A stretch of DNA of 64,000 bases, from positions 1 through 64,000 of the forward strand of contig JAAZZR010000002.1 of assembly GCA_014237605.1 (NCBI GenBank). The letters are read 5' to 3'. Under the pieces are notes generated by a model that ran no database searches, was not told the DNA's origin, and saw only the letters and a program-made list of their open reading frames with translations. The position numbers were made by a program, and so were the translations under genes. This DNA is from Nitrosomonadaceae bacterium. Its GTDB lineage: Bacteria > Pseudomonadota > Gammaproteobacteria > Burkholderiales > Nitrosomonadaceae. Shown here piece after piece: positions 31,171 through 40,960 of the stretch. The stretch's first letter is position 1. Every line of letters begins with the position of its first letter.

Positions 31171-31375
31171 ACGGGCTCTATAGCCTAGATTCGTTAAGGG
31201 TAAGAAAGTTTATTTTATTAGAAATTATTAATATAATTTCACCTTTACCATAGGGGCAGATTAGTAATTTGAGAATCAGGAGGAAAAAATTAAAGTAATG
31301 CAATTTTCACCCTACAGGTTGCGATTCCGAAATTTATAGTAGTTTTTTGATAAAACTGATGCATATATAATAATG

Positions 31376-31407
31376 AATAATGGCAATGCATCGGCATTGC
31401 CATTATT
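31376..31407 (-). terminator. Perfect 14-bp hairpin at the dxr stop
   Basis: AATAATGGCAATGC pairs with GCATTGCCATTATT around ATCG, touching the last base of the dxr stop. There is no T-run on the minus strand side. It may end or stabilise the rpsB-to-dxr transcript. The 236 bp between dxr and rseP hold this hairpin and presumably an rseP promoter. Confidence 0.5.
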
Positions 31408-32600
31408 TAAAAATCTATTCCTTCTGAATTTATCCGTTCATATGCAGCTTCGCGCGCGAGATTGTCAACTATTAATATATCTTCAAGCGTAAAAATATCT
31501 TTAGGCTTGATTACTTCCATTACTTGTTCAATCATTTTTGGAATTGCTGTAAAGGGTATTTGTGATTTCAAGAATGCCTCTACTGCTACTTCATTTGCAG
31601 CGTTAAGTATCGCCGGAGCACTCCCGCCCAAGGCAAGTGCTTTATAGGCCAGCCGGAGGCAGGGAAATTTTGAAAAATCTGGCGACTCAAAATCTAATTG
31701 TGCAACTTTAAAAATATCAAGAGGCTCTACTCCAGATTCGATTCTATCCGGATAAGCTAGAGCATGAGCAATTGGGGTGCGCATGTCAGGATTACCTAGC
31801 TGTGCTAATACTGAACCATCAATATATTCAACCATGGAGTGAATTATGCTTTGTGGGTGTATCACAACCTGAATCTGCTCGGGCGCAGCATCAAATAGCC
31901 AATGCGCTTCAATTAGTTCCAAACCTTTATTCATCATGGTGGCAGAATCCACAGATATTTTTTGTCCCATTACCCAATTGGGGTGATTGCATGCCTGTTC
32001 TGGTGTAACACGTTTCATATCAGCTAGTGATGTTTCCCGGAACGGGCCACCAGAAGCTGTTAATAAAATTCTACGCACACCATCTTTTGAATGGTTTCCA
32101 GTAAATCCTCTAGGTAATGACTGAAAAATAGCATTGTGTTCACTATCAATCGGAAGCAAAGTAGCATGATTTTCCTTAACTACATTCATAAATATGTGTC
32201 CTGCCATTACTAGAGTTTCTTTATTAGCAAGAAGAACATATTTTCCTGCTAGGGCAGCAGAAAAAGTTGGGCGTATTCCTGCGGCACCAACAATTGCCGC
32301 CATTACAACATCTATTTCAGGTAGCGATGCAACCTTTTCCAGTGATTTAACTCCACTCAGGACCTCAGTTTCTATCCCATTTTTATTAACTTCTGTTCTC
32401 AAATTCTCTGCACTGTCAAGATCTAGCATTACCGCATAAAGTGGGCGGAAGGTACGGCATTGTTCCAGCATTTTGCCAATGCTTTTATTGGCAGTAAGTG
32501 CAATTACTTGATATCTATCTGGATGGCGCGCGACTACATCAAGTGTACTAATTCCGACACTTCCGGTAGAGCCAAGAATGGTGATATTTCGAACAGGCAT
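31407..32600 (-). CDS. dxr: 1-deoxy-D-xylulose-5-phosphate reductoisomerase
   Basis: Converts DXP to MEP with NADPH, the committed step of the non-mevalonate isoprenoid pathway. 397 residues. NADPH-binding [13 protein letters not shown] near residue 9-21, [10 protein letters not shown] near 124, the metal-binding [13 protein letters not shown] near 147, and SGGPFRE plus [19 protein letters not shown] are present. It ends 3 bp before cdsA in the common order uppS-cdsA-dxr. It supplies isoprenoids for undecaprenyl phosphate (uppS nearby) and ubiquinone. Confidence 0.95.
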   Translation of the reverse strand: MPVRNITILGSTGSVGISTLDVVARHPDRYQVIALTANKSIGKMLEQCRTFRPLYAVMLDLDSAENLRTEVNKNGIETEVLSGVKSLEKVASLPEIDVVMAAIVGAAGIRPTFSAALAGKYVLLANKETLVMAGHIFMNVVKENHATLLPIDSEHNAIFQSLPRGFTGNHSKDGVRRILLTASGGPFRETSLADMKRVTPEQACNHPNWVMGQKISVDSATMMNKGLELIEAHWLFDAAPEQIQVVIHPQSIIHSMVEYIDGSVLAQLGNPDMRTPIAHALAYPDRIESGVEPLDIFKVAQLDFESPDFSKFPCLRLAYKALALGGSAPAILNAANEVAVEAFLKSQIPFTAIPKMIEQVMEVIKPKDIFTLEDILIVDNLAREAAYERINSEGIDF

Positions 32601-32603
32601 AAT

Positions 32604-33422
32604 TTAAATGGTAAAGAAAAGAAGAACTACAAAAATAGCCACAGGTAACGTTGAAGTTAGTGCATCAATACGGTCAAGTATACCACCGTGGCCGGGTAAA
32701 ATATTGCCACTATTCTTAACCCCTACCTGACGCTTCATTAAGGACTCGAATAAATCCCCTAAGATACCTAATACAACAAGTGCCAATAGTAAGGGAACAT
32801 ATAAAATGATTTGAGTTCTATCTACTACCAAATAGCTCCAGATTAACGCATAGATACAAACTGCTACTAATGCTCCTGCGACACCTTCCCAGGTCTTTCC
32901 AGGACTGATGGAAGGTGCAAGTTTGTTTTTTCCAAATTTTCGTCCAGTAAAATATGCTGCAGTATCAGAAATCCAAATAGCTGTTATAAACCCTAATAGA
33001 AGAATAGGATCTATAGCGCGAAGTTGGAATAAGGCAAGGCAAGTAGGTAACAATAATAGCCAGCCTATTAATGCTAGTAATATTGGATTTCTTATCTGGA
33101 CATTAAATTTTAAAAGGTAAGGTACAGCAAGTAACCAGAACCCTAGTGTTATGGCGTACAGCCATATGAATTGAGTAGTATAAGGATCAATTATAGTGAC
33201 TCTACTTAAAATAAATAGTAATTCTCCTCCAATCAATACCGTAAATATAAGGTAAAGAATAGATCCAGATAAGGAGAATCTAGATAGCTTGCTCCATTCC
33301 CATGAACCAATTACGGCTATAGCAAGAAGTAGTGTCATCCAAAAAACTGGTGAGAAATAAAATAACCCGACTAAAAAAAGAAGTAAAAAACATAGAGCTG
33401 TATATATACGGGTTCTGAGCAT
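32604..33422 (-). CDS. cdsA: Phosphatidate cytidylyltransferase CdsA
   Basis: Makes CDP-diacylglycerol from phosphatidate and CTP at the inner membrane, feeding all phospholipids. 272 residues with about seven membrane spans. The C-terminal signature GDLFESLMKRQVGVKNSG, then LPGHGGILDRIDAL, carries the catalytic acidic residues; SPGKTWEGVAGA is also conserved. Spaced 3 bp from dxr and 80 bp from uppS. Confidence 0.94.
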   Translation of the reverse strand: MLRTRIYTALCFLLLFLVGLFYFSPVFWMTLLLAIAVIGSWEWSKLSRFSLSGSILYLIFTVLIGGELLFILSRVTIIDPYTTQFIWLYAITLGFWLLAVPYLLKFNVQIRNPILLALIGWLLLLPTCLALFQLRAIDPILLLGFITAIWISDTAAYFTGRKFGKNKLAPSISPGKTWEGVAGALVAVCIYALIWSYLVVDRTQIILYVPLLLALVVLGILGDLFESLMKRQVGVKNSGNILPGHGGILDRIDALTSTLPVAIFVVLLFFTI

Positions 33423-33502
33423 AAGAATTAGGAAATCAGTATAAAGCTATCAAATTAGATGATGTAAAAATTATGTTATTTACTTAAGTGTCCTTTTCTA
33501 TG

Positions 33503-34261
33503 TCATTTTAATTTTTGAAGTTGTTCACTTGTCCTACCAAAACGTCTTTCTCGTTGCTGGTAGGACTGGATTGCAAGATCAAGTGCATCCTTATTAAAAT
33601 CAGGCCATAAGGTATCAGTAAAATAAAGCTCAGTATAAGCTAGGCTCCATAATAGGAAATTACTGATACGTTTCTCTCCTCCTGTACGTATGAATAAATC
33701 TGGTTCTGGTGCATAGCTCATTGCAAAGTGTTGGGATAGATCTTCTTCCACAAAATTATTTGTTAATTTTGGGGCTTGCACATACATCTTACGTACAGCC
33801 TGCATAATATCCCAGCGGCCCCCATAATTTGCTGCAATGGTAAGTGTTAAGCGAGTATTGGAAGCAGTCATCTGTTCGCCATTACGAATAGATTCAATTA
33901 TTCTTGCCTCAAATTTTGTCAAGTCTCCAATTACCTTAAAGCGAATACCATTCTCATGTAACTTAATTATTTCTTGTTCAAGAACTGTATTAAAAAGTTG
34001 CATCAGATAAGAGACTTCTTCAGGCGGCCTGCGCCAGTTCTCACTACTAAAGGCGAATAATGTTAGATAATTAACCCCATTCTCAATACAAGCCTTGACG
34101 GCTGTACGTACGGCTTCTATCCCACGTTTATGGCCCGCTATTCGTGGCAATAAACGCGACTTTGCCCAACGACCATTACCATCCATAATAATAGCGACAT
34201 GTTGGGGAATTATGCCAGCCTTTGGGATTATTTTAGTTGAACTGGGACTAGTAAAATACAT
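33503..34261 (-). CDS. uppS: Undecaprenyl diphosphate synthase UppS (isoprenyl transferase)
   Basis: Cis-prenyltransferase building the C55 lipid carrier for peptidoglycan. 252 residues. Catalytic [13 protein letters not shown] near residue 25-37, [10 protein letters not shown] near 92, and the C-terminal [19 protein letters not shown] with [12 protein letters not shown] are intact. Peptidoglycan synthesis is therefore retained, consistent with amgK-murU. Confidence 0.95.
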   Translation of the reverse strand: MYFTSPSSTKIIPKAGIIPQHVAIIMDGNGRWAKSRLLPRIAGHKRGIEAVRTAVKACIENGVNYLTLFAFSSENWRRPPEEVSYLMQLFNTVLEQEIIKLHENGIRFKVIGDLTKFEARIIESIRNGEQMTASNTRLTLTIAANYGGRWDIMQAVRKMYVQAPKLTNNFVEEDLSQHFAMSYAPEPDLFIRTGGEKRISNFLLWSLAYTELYFTDTLWPDFNKDALDLAIQSYQQRERRFGRTSEQLQKLK

Positions 34262-34290
34262 GGAGCAAAATTACACTTTGATTAGTCCAA

Positions 34291-34848
34291 TTAAACAGAC
34301 ATTAACTCAACCTCTTTAGCTTGCAAGATTTTGTCTATCTCATAAATATGATGATTAGTAATCTTCTGAATTTCATCTTGACCACGGCGCTCATCATCTT
34401 CCGCGATTTCCTTTTCCTTAAGCATGGTCTTTAGATGAGCGTTAGCATCACGTCTGATATTTCGCATAGAAACTCGTGCAGCCTCTGCCTCCTGCTTAAC
34501 TACTTTTGTAAGATCACGTCGCCGCTCTTCCGTTAGCACTGGCATAGGAACACGAATTATTTCGCCAACAGTCACAGGATTTAGGCCTAGATCTGAATCT
34601 CGAATTGTTTTCTCAATCTGACTGAGTAGGCTCTTCTCCCATGGAGTAACATTAATTGTACGTGAATCAGCTAAATTTATATTTGCAACTTGGCTGATTG
34701 GCACAGATGAGCCGTAATAATCTATTGTAACGTGGTCCAGGATTCCTGTATGAGCACGCCCAGTTCTTATTTTGCCAAAATCAATTATTAACGCTTCAAA
34801 ACTTTTTTGCATCTTTTGTTCAGCAGATTTTTTTATATCGTTGATCAT
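34291..34848 (-). CDS. frr: Ribosome recycling factor
   Basis: With EF-G splits post-termination ribosomes. The track begins at 34884, but [14 protein letters not shown] at 34848 matches the family start and gives 185 residues, as usual. Conserved [15 protein letters not shown] near residue 24-38, TPWEKSL, and [20 protein letters not shown] are present. 29 bp separate it from uppS. Confidence 0.95.
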   Translation of the reverse strand: MINDIKKSAEQKMQKSFEALIIDFGKIRTGRAHTGILDHVTIDYYGSSVPISQVANINLADSRTINVTPWEKSLLSQIEKTIRDSDLGLNPVTVGEIIRVPMPVLTEERRRDLTKVVKQEAEAARVSMRNIRRDANAHLKTMLKEKEIAEDDERRGQDEIQKITNHHIYEIDKILQAKEVELMSV

Positions 34849-34912
34849 AGGAATTGATTTGTTAGTAAAGAGTACTATCTGCAAAATGTAACAGAAGAAA
34901 GAGTATACTAGT

Positions 34913-35623
34913 TTAAACTTGAATTAGTGTGCCCTCATTAGCTCCTTCTATTACTCGTTTAAGTGCTCCAGCTTTAAAAATACTAAAAACATTAAGAGGT
35001 AATTTCTGGTCACGACACAAGGTTAATGCTGTAGCGTCCATTACCTTTAAATTTTTGTTAATAGCTTCATCAAATGACAAGCTCTGATATCGTTTGGCAT
35101 TAGGAAATATTTTGGGATCGCTTGAATAAACACCATCAACTTTAGTTCCCTTTAGGACTATATCTACACTCATTTCTAAACCACGTAATGCAGCTGCAGT
35201 GTCAGTAGTGAAAAAAGGATTCCCTGTGCCAGCAGCAAAGATAACAACCTTTCCTTCTTCAAGATAACGTATGGCCTTTCCGCGTATATAAGGTGCTACA
35301 ACCTGATCAATACGTAATGCTGATTGCACTCTACTTTCTAGGTCTTTGTGTCTCATTGCATCTTGTAGGGCTAGGGAATTCATAACAGTTGCTAGCATCC
35401 CCATGTAGTCAGCGGTTGCGCGATCTATTTGATTATTTTCTGATGATGTCATTCCACGGAAAATATTTCCTCCGCCAATTACAATCGCCACTTCAACATT
35501 ACATCTTACAACTTCAAGAATTTCTGAAACAACATACTTCATTACAGCAGGATTGATGCCGTAACTATCATCCCCCATCAGCGCTTCACCTGAAAGTTTT
35601 AACAGGATACGTTTATAGGCCAT
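34913..35623 (-). CDS. pyrH: UMP kinase PyrH
   Basis: Phosphorylates UMP to UDP; hexameric amino-acid-kinase fold. 236 residues. [14 protein letters not shown] at the N-terminus, [12 protein letters not shown] near residue 46, [18 protein letters not shown] near 72, and [17 protein letters not shown] near 130 are all present. Lies in the conserved tsf-pyrH-frr order with 30-bp spacing to tsf. Confidence 0.95.
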   Translation of the reverse strand: MAYKRILLKLSGEALMGDDSYGINPAVMKYVVSEILEVVRCNVEVAIVIGGGNIFRGMTSSENNQIDRATADYMGMLATVMNSLALQDAMRHKDLESRVQSALRIDQVVAPYIRGKAIRYLEEGKVVIFAAGTGNPFFTTDTAAALRGLEMSVDIVLKGTKVDGVYSSDPKIFPNAKRYQSLSFDEAINKNLKVMDATALTLCRDQKLPLNVFSIFKAGALKRVIEGANEGTLIQV

Positions 35624-35653
35624 AATTGTTATGAGTGATTAATAATAATTTAG

Positions 35654-36559
35654 CTATGATGTTGATGAATTATTTTCCTGTGCTTGATTAATTTGTGACA
35701 TCACTTCATTTGCAAAATCACAAGATTTTCTTTCTATGCCTTCGCCTACTCTAAACATTGTGAAGCCATTAACTGTGGCGGATTTGCTATTAAGCAATTT
35801 CTCAATTGTTTGGTCAGGATTCTTGACAAAAGGCTGCCCTAATAGTGTTATTTCAGCAAGGTATTTAGCCATACGTCCATCTACCATTTTAGTAACTATT
35901 TCTTTAGGCTTTCCACTTTCTGCCGCTTGTGCTGTGTAAATTTGACGCTCGCGCTCCAGTAACTCTGCTGATACTTGTTCTTTTGAAACACATATTGGTT
36001 TACTTGCTGCAATATGCATCGCCAAATCTTTACCCAGTACCCCGTCATCACCAGCGCAATCAACTATGACACCAATTTTTCCAGCATGTAAATATGAGGA
36101 CAGATGCCCCAGTGTGGTATGACGAATACAGCGTCTAATGCTAATATTTTCGCCAAGTTTCATAATTAATTCCGTCCGGAATTTTTCTACATTGCTCCCA
36201 TCTTGCATATCTTCTTTTGAGAGTGCTTCAACATCTGATAAATTTCCGGTTGAAACAAGTTGGGCTAAATTTTTTGCAAAATTAATAAAATCTTCATTCT
36301 TTGCTACAAAATCAGTTTCACAATTAACTTCAACTAAGGCTCCACTTTTTCTGTCAGCGGAGATTTCTATTCCTATGATCCCCTCCGCTGCAATACGGCT
36401 AGCAGCTCTATTTGCCTTGGAGCCACTTTTTATACGTAACAAGTCTTCCGCTTCTTTTATATTGCCACTGGTTTCTATTAAAGCTTTCTTGCAGTCCATC
36501 ATACCGAGCCCAGTAAGATCACGTAATTCTTTCACTATGTTTGCGGTGATATCCGCCAT
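35654..36559 (-). CDS. tsf: Elongation factor Ts
   Basis: Nucleotide exchange factor for EF-Tu. 301 residues. N-terminal UBA-like domain [19 protein letters not shown], the EF-Tu-contacting [10 protein letters not shown] near residue 81-90, and the C-terminal dimerisation domain. The usual partner rpsB is 136 bp upstream. A 172-aa opposite-strand ORF in the track is a shadow of this gene. Confidence 0.95.
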   Translation of the reverse strand: MADITANIVKELRDLTGLGMMDCKKALIETSGNIKEAEDLLRIKSGSKANRAASRIAAEGIIGIEISADRKSGALVEVNCETDFVAKNEDFINFAKNLAQLVSTGNLSDVEALSKEDMQDGSNVEKFRTELIMKLGENISIRRCIRHTTLGHLSSYLHAGKIGVIVDCAGDDGVLGKDLAMHIAASKPICVSKEQVSAELLERERQIYTAQAAESGKPKEIVTKMVDGRMAKYLAEITLLGQPFVKNPDQTIEKLLNSKSATVNGFTMFRVGEGIERKSCDFANEVMSQINQAQENNSSTS

Positions 36560-36695
36560 ATTTTCTCCAAATGCGGGATTGGTTAATAATTTTGAGACAC
36601 TTTTATATCTCTCTTTCGAAATGATTTCTTATAAGATCTTGCTACTAATAAACTAAATAAAAGAATAATTTCGTTATTCTTTATGAGCCTCTAGA

Positions 36696-37448
36696 TTATT
36701 CAGCTTGCTTTTCCGCCATCATTGCTTCATTCATTTCTGGGGATTCATTGTTAACTGTTTCATGAACAATTTGGCTGCGCCCTTCTAAAATTGCATCAGC
36801 CACCCCCCGTGCATAAAGTCGTATTGCCTGGCTAGAATCATCATTTCCAGGAATAACATAGTCCACTTTCTCAGGGCTATGGTTTGTGTCGACAACGCCA
36901 ACTATTGGGATACCTAGCTTGGTGGCCTCTGTAATTGCACCTTTTTGGTAGCCTACGTCAATTACAAACATGGCTTCTGGTATTCCGTTCATATCTTTAA
37001 TTCCACCTAGGCTACGGTTGAGCTTTTCTAGCTCACGTGTAATATCAAGCGCTTGTTTTTTATTAAGTTTTTCAAATGTTCCCTCCTGAGTCATTGTTTC
37101 CATATCCTTAAGACGCTTAATGGATGCTTTAATTGTCTTAAAGTTTGTCAACATCCTCCCCAACCATCTCTGGTCTACATACGGAGACCCGCAACGGACG
37201 GCTTCTTCACGCACAATATCTCGTGCTTGACGTTTAGTACCAACAAATAGGATAACGCCTTTGTTGGTAGATAGCTGACGCACATATTTCATTGCGTCTT
37301 GATACATGACAAGGGTCTTTTCAAGATTGATAATGTGTATTTTATTGCGGTGGCCATATATATATTGGGCCATCTTTGGGTCCCAAAAGCGGGTTTGGTG
37401 ACCGAAATGAACGCCTGCTTCTAACATCTGTCGCATTGTTACTGCCAT
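36696..37448 (-). CDS. rpsB: 30S ribosomal protein S2
   Basis: Small-subunit protein that helps dock S1. 250 residues, normal. [24 protein letters not shown] at the start and the conserved [23 protein letters not shown] near residue 188 are present. First gene of the rpsB-tsf-pyrH-frr cluster, preceded by a hairpin-bearing leader and a good promoter. Confidence 0.96.
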   Translation of the reverse strand: MAVTMRQMLEAGVHFGHQTRFWDPKMAQYIYGHRNKIHIINLEKTLVMYQDAMKYVRQLSTNKGVILFVGTKRQARDIVREEAVRCGSPYVDQRWLGRMLTNFKTIKASIKRLKDMETMTQEGTFEKLNKKQALDITRELEKLNRSLGGIKDMNGIPEAMFVIDVGYQKGAITEATKLGIPIVGVVDTNHSPEKVDYVIPGNDDSSQAIRLYARGVADAILEGRSQIVHETVNNESPEMNEAMMAEKQAE

Positions 37449-37462
37449 AAATTTCTCCTGTA

Positions 37463-37479
37463 GGGTTGAGCCTCAACCC
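37463..37479 (-). promoter_or_regulatory. Hairpin in the rpsB leader
   Basis: On the minus strand GGGTTGA and TCAACCC pair around GGC, just upstream of the AGGAG ribosome-binding site. S2 autoregulates through its leader in other proteobacteria, so this may be part of an S2-binding structure; inference only. Confidence 0.45.
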
Positions 37480-37571
37480 GCCTAGTCACTCTTTGATGAG
37501 CACCCTTGGATTGGCGGGTATGTGTATTTAACCTGGCAAAAGTCTTGCTATAAAGCCAGATTATCTGGTCT

Positions 37572-37601
37572 ATTATAACATTTATCCTGAGGCGCGCTCA
37601 A
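37572..37601 (-). promoter_or_regulatory. rpsB: Sigma-70 promoter of rpsB
   Basis: Reading the minus strand, TTGAGC (37601-37596) and a perfect TATAAT (37577-37572) are separated by 18 bases. It lies about 125 bases upstream of the rpsB ATG, leaving a structured leader. Confidence 0.65.
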
Positions 37602-37736
37602 GGTAGAATTCGTTGTTGTTTCATTATTCTATATGACTAAATTAGTTTGCAGAGAAAGGGAAGGAACAAATATTTCTGTATTCGTATGTTTATTTTAAGA
37701 ACAGGAGGGGCAGAAATTTTTTTCTAAATTAGAGCA

Positions 37737-38117
37737 CTAAAAAATTAGAGTAGGGTTTTTAGTAAGAGCGACTAGTACTATATAGAAAAATACAATTTGG
37801 GCTAATATCCAAGAGATAATTTTTATTTTTCGTGTTTTTCCAAACCGAAAAGCCATCATTCCAAGAAGTATATAGAGCAATAGAGCTCCAATCTTTACGC
37901 TAATCCATATATTGAACCCAGGATATTGTTGGATCATGGCTACTAATGTAATAGCGCTTGACAGCAGAATGGTATCAATTACGTGAGGAAGGACTTTTAC
38001 CCATTTTAGCCTCAGTAGAGATGAGCCTTGTATCATCCATATTCCACGCAGGCCAAATAGGATGTAACTTAATATCATACATATAATATGAATTATTTTT
38101 ATTGTAGCAAAGCTCAT
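37737..38117 (-). CDS. SirB-like integral membrane protein
   Basis: 126 residues with four predicted membrane spans (about 5-30, 45-65, 72-90, 101-122). The pattern KIIHIICMILSYILFGLRGIWM, then KVLPHVIDTILLSSAITL, matches the SirB (invasion gene regulator SirB2-like) family, whose biochemical role is not established. Alone between the rpsB promoter region and the serine acetyltransferase gene. Confidence 0.75.
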   Translation of the reverse strand: MSFATIKIIHIICMILSYILFGLRGIWMIQGSSLLRLKWVKVLPHVIDTILLSSAITLVAMIQQYPGFNIWISVKIGALLLYILLGMMAFRFGKTRKIKIISWILAQIVFFYIVLVALTKNPTLIF

Positions 38118-38214
38118 ATTTCAAATCTTGGATAGTATTCAGCAATAGCTAGTTGTAGTTATATTGACGGGGCGGCATTTATCGAACCTATCATTCCTTG
38201 AATTATTGGAGATA

Positions 38215-39165
38215 TTAAGTCTCCATATCATCATCAAATGATTTATTTTGCATCTGTGCCTGAGATATGTTGCTGTCATGAGGGACACTATATGTTAGCC
38301 AGACATTCCCGCCAATAGTTGAGCCTTTTCCAATCGTAATTCGCCCCAGAATAGTCGCATTTGCATAAATAACCACATCATCCTCAACAATTGGGTGGCG
38401 TAATATATTCTTTACCAGAGCACCATTCTCATCTACTGGAAAGCGTTTCGCACCTAAAGTTACAGCTTGATATAACCGTACATTTCTACCTATAACAGTT
38501 GTTTCACCGATAACTACACCTGTGCCATGATCTATAAAAAAACTGGGTCCAATTTTTGCACCCGGATGGATTTCAATACCTGTAGTCGAATGAGCGATTT
38601 CAGAAATCATGCGGGCAATTAACGGAGTACCTAAGGAATGTAATTCATGAGCAAGCCGGTAGTACATAATGGCAGCAACACCAGGGTAGCATACGAGTAC
38701 TTCATCCGCATTTTGTGCCGCAGGATCACCTTCGTAAGCTGCACAAATATCTTTATCTAGAAGGTTTCTAATGTTTGGAAGCTTGCTTGCAAAAGCATGA
38801 ACAATCGTATTTGCTTTTTCTGTTGTTATACTGCTGCAGGTTTCATGCTCGGCAGTGTAATCTAATTCGCGAAGTATTTGTGTCAACAAATCTTGCAGCG
38901 TTTCTTCTAGGGTTTGTTTTACATATTGATCTATATCTTCATCGGTAAGTTTTAAATAACCTAGTCGGTTAGGAAATAAAACAGCCGCCAGCCGATCAAT
39001 AATAGTTGCAAGTATCGTGCGGGATGGGAGCTTGGGAGGGCGCTCAAGTCTTTGTCTGTTTTCTAGTGATGCCACACGTAAAGAACGTAAATCAGAAACA
39101 ATGGTATCGATTTTGAAAATTTCTTTTTTCGGTGGTGGTGGTATTTTTTTATCTTGTTCTGACAT
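38215..39165 (-). CDS. epsC: Serine O-acetyltransferase, EpsC/CysE type
   Basis: Acetylates serine with acetyl-CoA, the first step of cysteine synthesis. 316 residues, longer than E. coli CysE (273) and like the EpsC form with an extended N-terminal helical domain. The left-handed beta-helix is made of hexapeptide repeats: GIEIHPGAKIGPSFFIDHGTG near residue 195, VVIGETTVIGRNVRLYQ, HPIVEDDVVIYANATILG, STIGGNVW. The active-site His is in FIDHG. No cysK or cysM is beside it. Confidence 0.88.
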   Translation of the reverse strand: MSEQDKKIPPPPKKEIFKIDTIVSDLRSLRVASLENRQRLERPPKLPSRTILATIIDRLAAVLFPNRLGYLKLTDEDIDQYVKQTLEETLQDLLTQILRELDYTAEHETCSSITTEKANTIVHAFASKLPNIRNLLDKDICAAYEGDPAAQNADEVLVCYPGVAAIMYYRLAHELHSLGTPLIARMISEIAHSTTGIEIHPGAKIGPSFFIDHGTGVVIGETTVIGRNVRLYQAVTLGAKRFPVDENGALVKNILRHPIVEDDVVIYANATILGRITIGKGSTIGGNVWLTYSVPHDSNISQAQMQNKSFDDDMET

Positions 39166-39492
39166 TGTGCTGCGAGCTCCTGATTAGAAAATCTTCAGAA
39201 AAAAAGTAAAATCAAATAATGTATACGTATACAAAATTGCAATCTTGCTTATCTTTTCATGACTGCCGTGTAACACAACGGTTAAACGCCATTTTTATGC
39301 TGAGGAAATATATAATGTATTGATTTGTATTAACTCGGCCATTCCAACCTCTGCCAATTTTCGGTGATCAAGACGGGGTTAAAAAGGTTGGTTATAATAT
39401 AAAGCTTTCTGTCATATTCCCACCATTTACCTAATTATATAACGATAAGATTATGATGTTAAAGGTTAGAATGAGAAATAATCAATTTAATT
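39166..39492. other. Divergent intergenic region with a 14-bp palindrome
   Basis: Lies between the serine acetyltransferase (minus) and lipoprotein (plus) genes. The perfect palindrome TGTATACGTATACA (39220-39233) is about 55 bases upstream of the acetyltransferase start and could be an operator. A TATAAT-like word occurs near 39395 on the plus strand. No gene seen. Confidence 0.45.
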
Positions 39493-39510
39493 ATGAAGGA
39501 ACTTTACAAA

Positions 39511-40884
39511 ATGAAATTTAGCCAGAAATATAAAATGGCATACTGGACAAGATTAATGCTAGTGACGCTTGCAATATCCCTTGCTGCATGCGGTGATAAT
39601 GATGGCTCTGCAGGTGCCGGGAATTCTGGCAAACATTTATCAGGTCCAGCAACAGGAAAATTGATGGATGCTGCGGTCAGTGGCGTAAATTATTCTACCT
39701 CATCTAAGATAACTGGAATTACAGATAAAGACGGTATCTACAAATATAATCATGGAGATACGGTTGAATTTAGGCTTGGCAGCTTGGTTCTTGGAAAAAC
39801 AGAAGCGACGGCTATAGTGACGCCAATAAATTTGGCTGGAGATAGCATTCCACGGTTACAAAACTTACTCGTTCTATTGCAGTCATTGGATTCAGACAGT
39901 GAGCCTGAGAACGGAATCTCTATCTCTGCAGTTGCGGCGGCGGCAGTGGGTGTTGATATTAATTTAGACAATGATCCGGATACATTTGCCGTGTCTTCTG
40001 CTTTGCAAAATGTAAGACAGAAAGCGGGTATTGAAGGAGAAATTAAAGGTTCGGCAGAAATTAATACTCATTTTCTTTCTCAAGGAATTAGCCTGCTGAG
40101 TAATAATATATGGGTAAGGTACGATGATACGACCGCCACGCTAATTCGCATATCAGACGCTAATGATGGGGATTATTTGTATGGTGAGGCTATCGTAGAT
40201 GACCCTTGTGACGCAGACAATGTATGTGGAAATAAAACTGTCAGTAAGGCTGGTGTAGAGTATGGGCCGGTGGTTTTATCTACATTTGGCTTAAGAGGAT
40301 TCAAAATTGTTGGAAAGGCAGTGATCGACACCAATCTTCAAGCTGGGTTATCGCATTTACGGCCAAGCTTGCGAATTTATACTGATGGCTATGAATTGAT
40401 TACAACAGACCTGGTAGCGGAGCAGAGGAAAGTGGAAAAGAAAGGCATCTTTGCTGAACTATTCCATATAGCCAAACCGCTTAAATTAAGTTCCTCTAAA
40501 GAAAAGAATAAGATAATTGTAAAGGAGGTTCGTTTTTCTAAAATGGAGAACGTTGCTTCTGGAATTGTCGGGGCATGGGCACTCGATAACACTGACATTA
40601 ATACTCAAATTTTTCTATTTTTCCCTAATGGAAATTATTTTATGGTTGATCCTGTAGGAGATGTCGGTCGTGATTGTGCTGAGCCAGGTGTCGAATTCTC
40701 GTCCTATACTTACGATGCGCCTACGAAGAAATTAAATCTTAAGGGGTTTACATATAATACTAATGGTTGCGCTGGATTCTCCGATAATGAGCCGGCCACA
40801 TTTAGCATTGATGCAGACGGTAACAAGGCAACACTAAAGACAAAAGATAATTCTTCTTATGTTTTGCACCGTGTGTCAAGTTAG
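39511..40884 (+). CDS. Outer-membrane lipoprotein of unknown function
   Basis: About 457 residues from ATG 39511, preferred over 39493 because AAGGA lies 10 bases upstream. A type II signal peptide ends in LAAC (Cys near 27), followed by Gly, so sorting to the outer membrane is expected. Residues about 45-130 form a carboxypeptidase-regulatory-like or adhesin-type module (AATGKLMDAAVSGVNY, then TDKDGIYKY and LLVLLQSLDSD) known from exported proteins. The C-terminal 110 residues (GIVGAWALDNTDINTQIFLFF) look like a lipocalin-like strand domain. Function not recognised. No neighbour gives context. Confidence 0.65.
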   Translation: MKFSQKYKMAYWTRLMLVTLAISLAACGDNDGSAGAGNSGKHLSGPATGKLMDAAVSGVNYSTSSKITGITDKDGIYKYNHGDTVEFRLGSLVLGKTEATAIVTPINLAGDSIPRLQNLLVLLQSLDSDSEPENGISISAVAAAAVGVDINLDNDPDTFAVSSALQNVRQKAGIEGEIKGSAEINTHFLSQGISLLSNNIWVRYDDTTATLIRISDANDGDYLYGEAIVDDPCDADNVCGNKTVSKAGVEYGPVVLSTFGLRGFKIVGKAVIDTNLQAGLSHLRPSLRIYTDGYELITTDLVAEQRKVEKKGIFAELFHIAKPLKLSSSKEKNKIIVKEVRFSKMENVASGIVGAWALDNTDINTQIFLFFPNGNYFMVDPVGDVGRDCAEPGVEFSSYTYDAPTKKLNLKGFTYNTNGCAGFSDNEPATFSIDADGNKATLKTKDNSSYVLHRVSS

Positions 40885-40935
40885 TCTCTGATAATTGCTC
40901 GTATATTGAATCTTAAAATAACAGGAGGTTTGCTT

Positions 40936-40959
40936 GTGAGTATCGGTCCTAAGGCATAA
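40936..40959 (+). CDS. Possible 7-codon leader ORF before aroA
   Basis: A perfect AGGAGGT (40923-40929) sits 6 bases before GTG 40936, which opens GTG AGT ATC GGT CCT AAG GCA TAA (MSIGPKA). The stop ends one base before the aroA GTG. The strong ribosome-binding site thus serves this mini-ORF, and aroA could be translated by coupling. It may also be chance or a remnant. Confidence 0.35.
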   Translation: MSIGPKA

Positions 40960-40960
40960 T

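Noticed and set aside
36138-36656. 172-aa plus-strand ORF
   Set aside because: It is the antisense shadow of tsf, with no family features and no ribosome-binding site.
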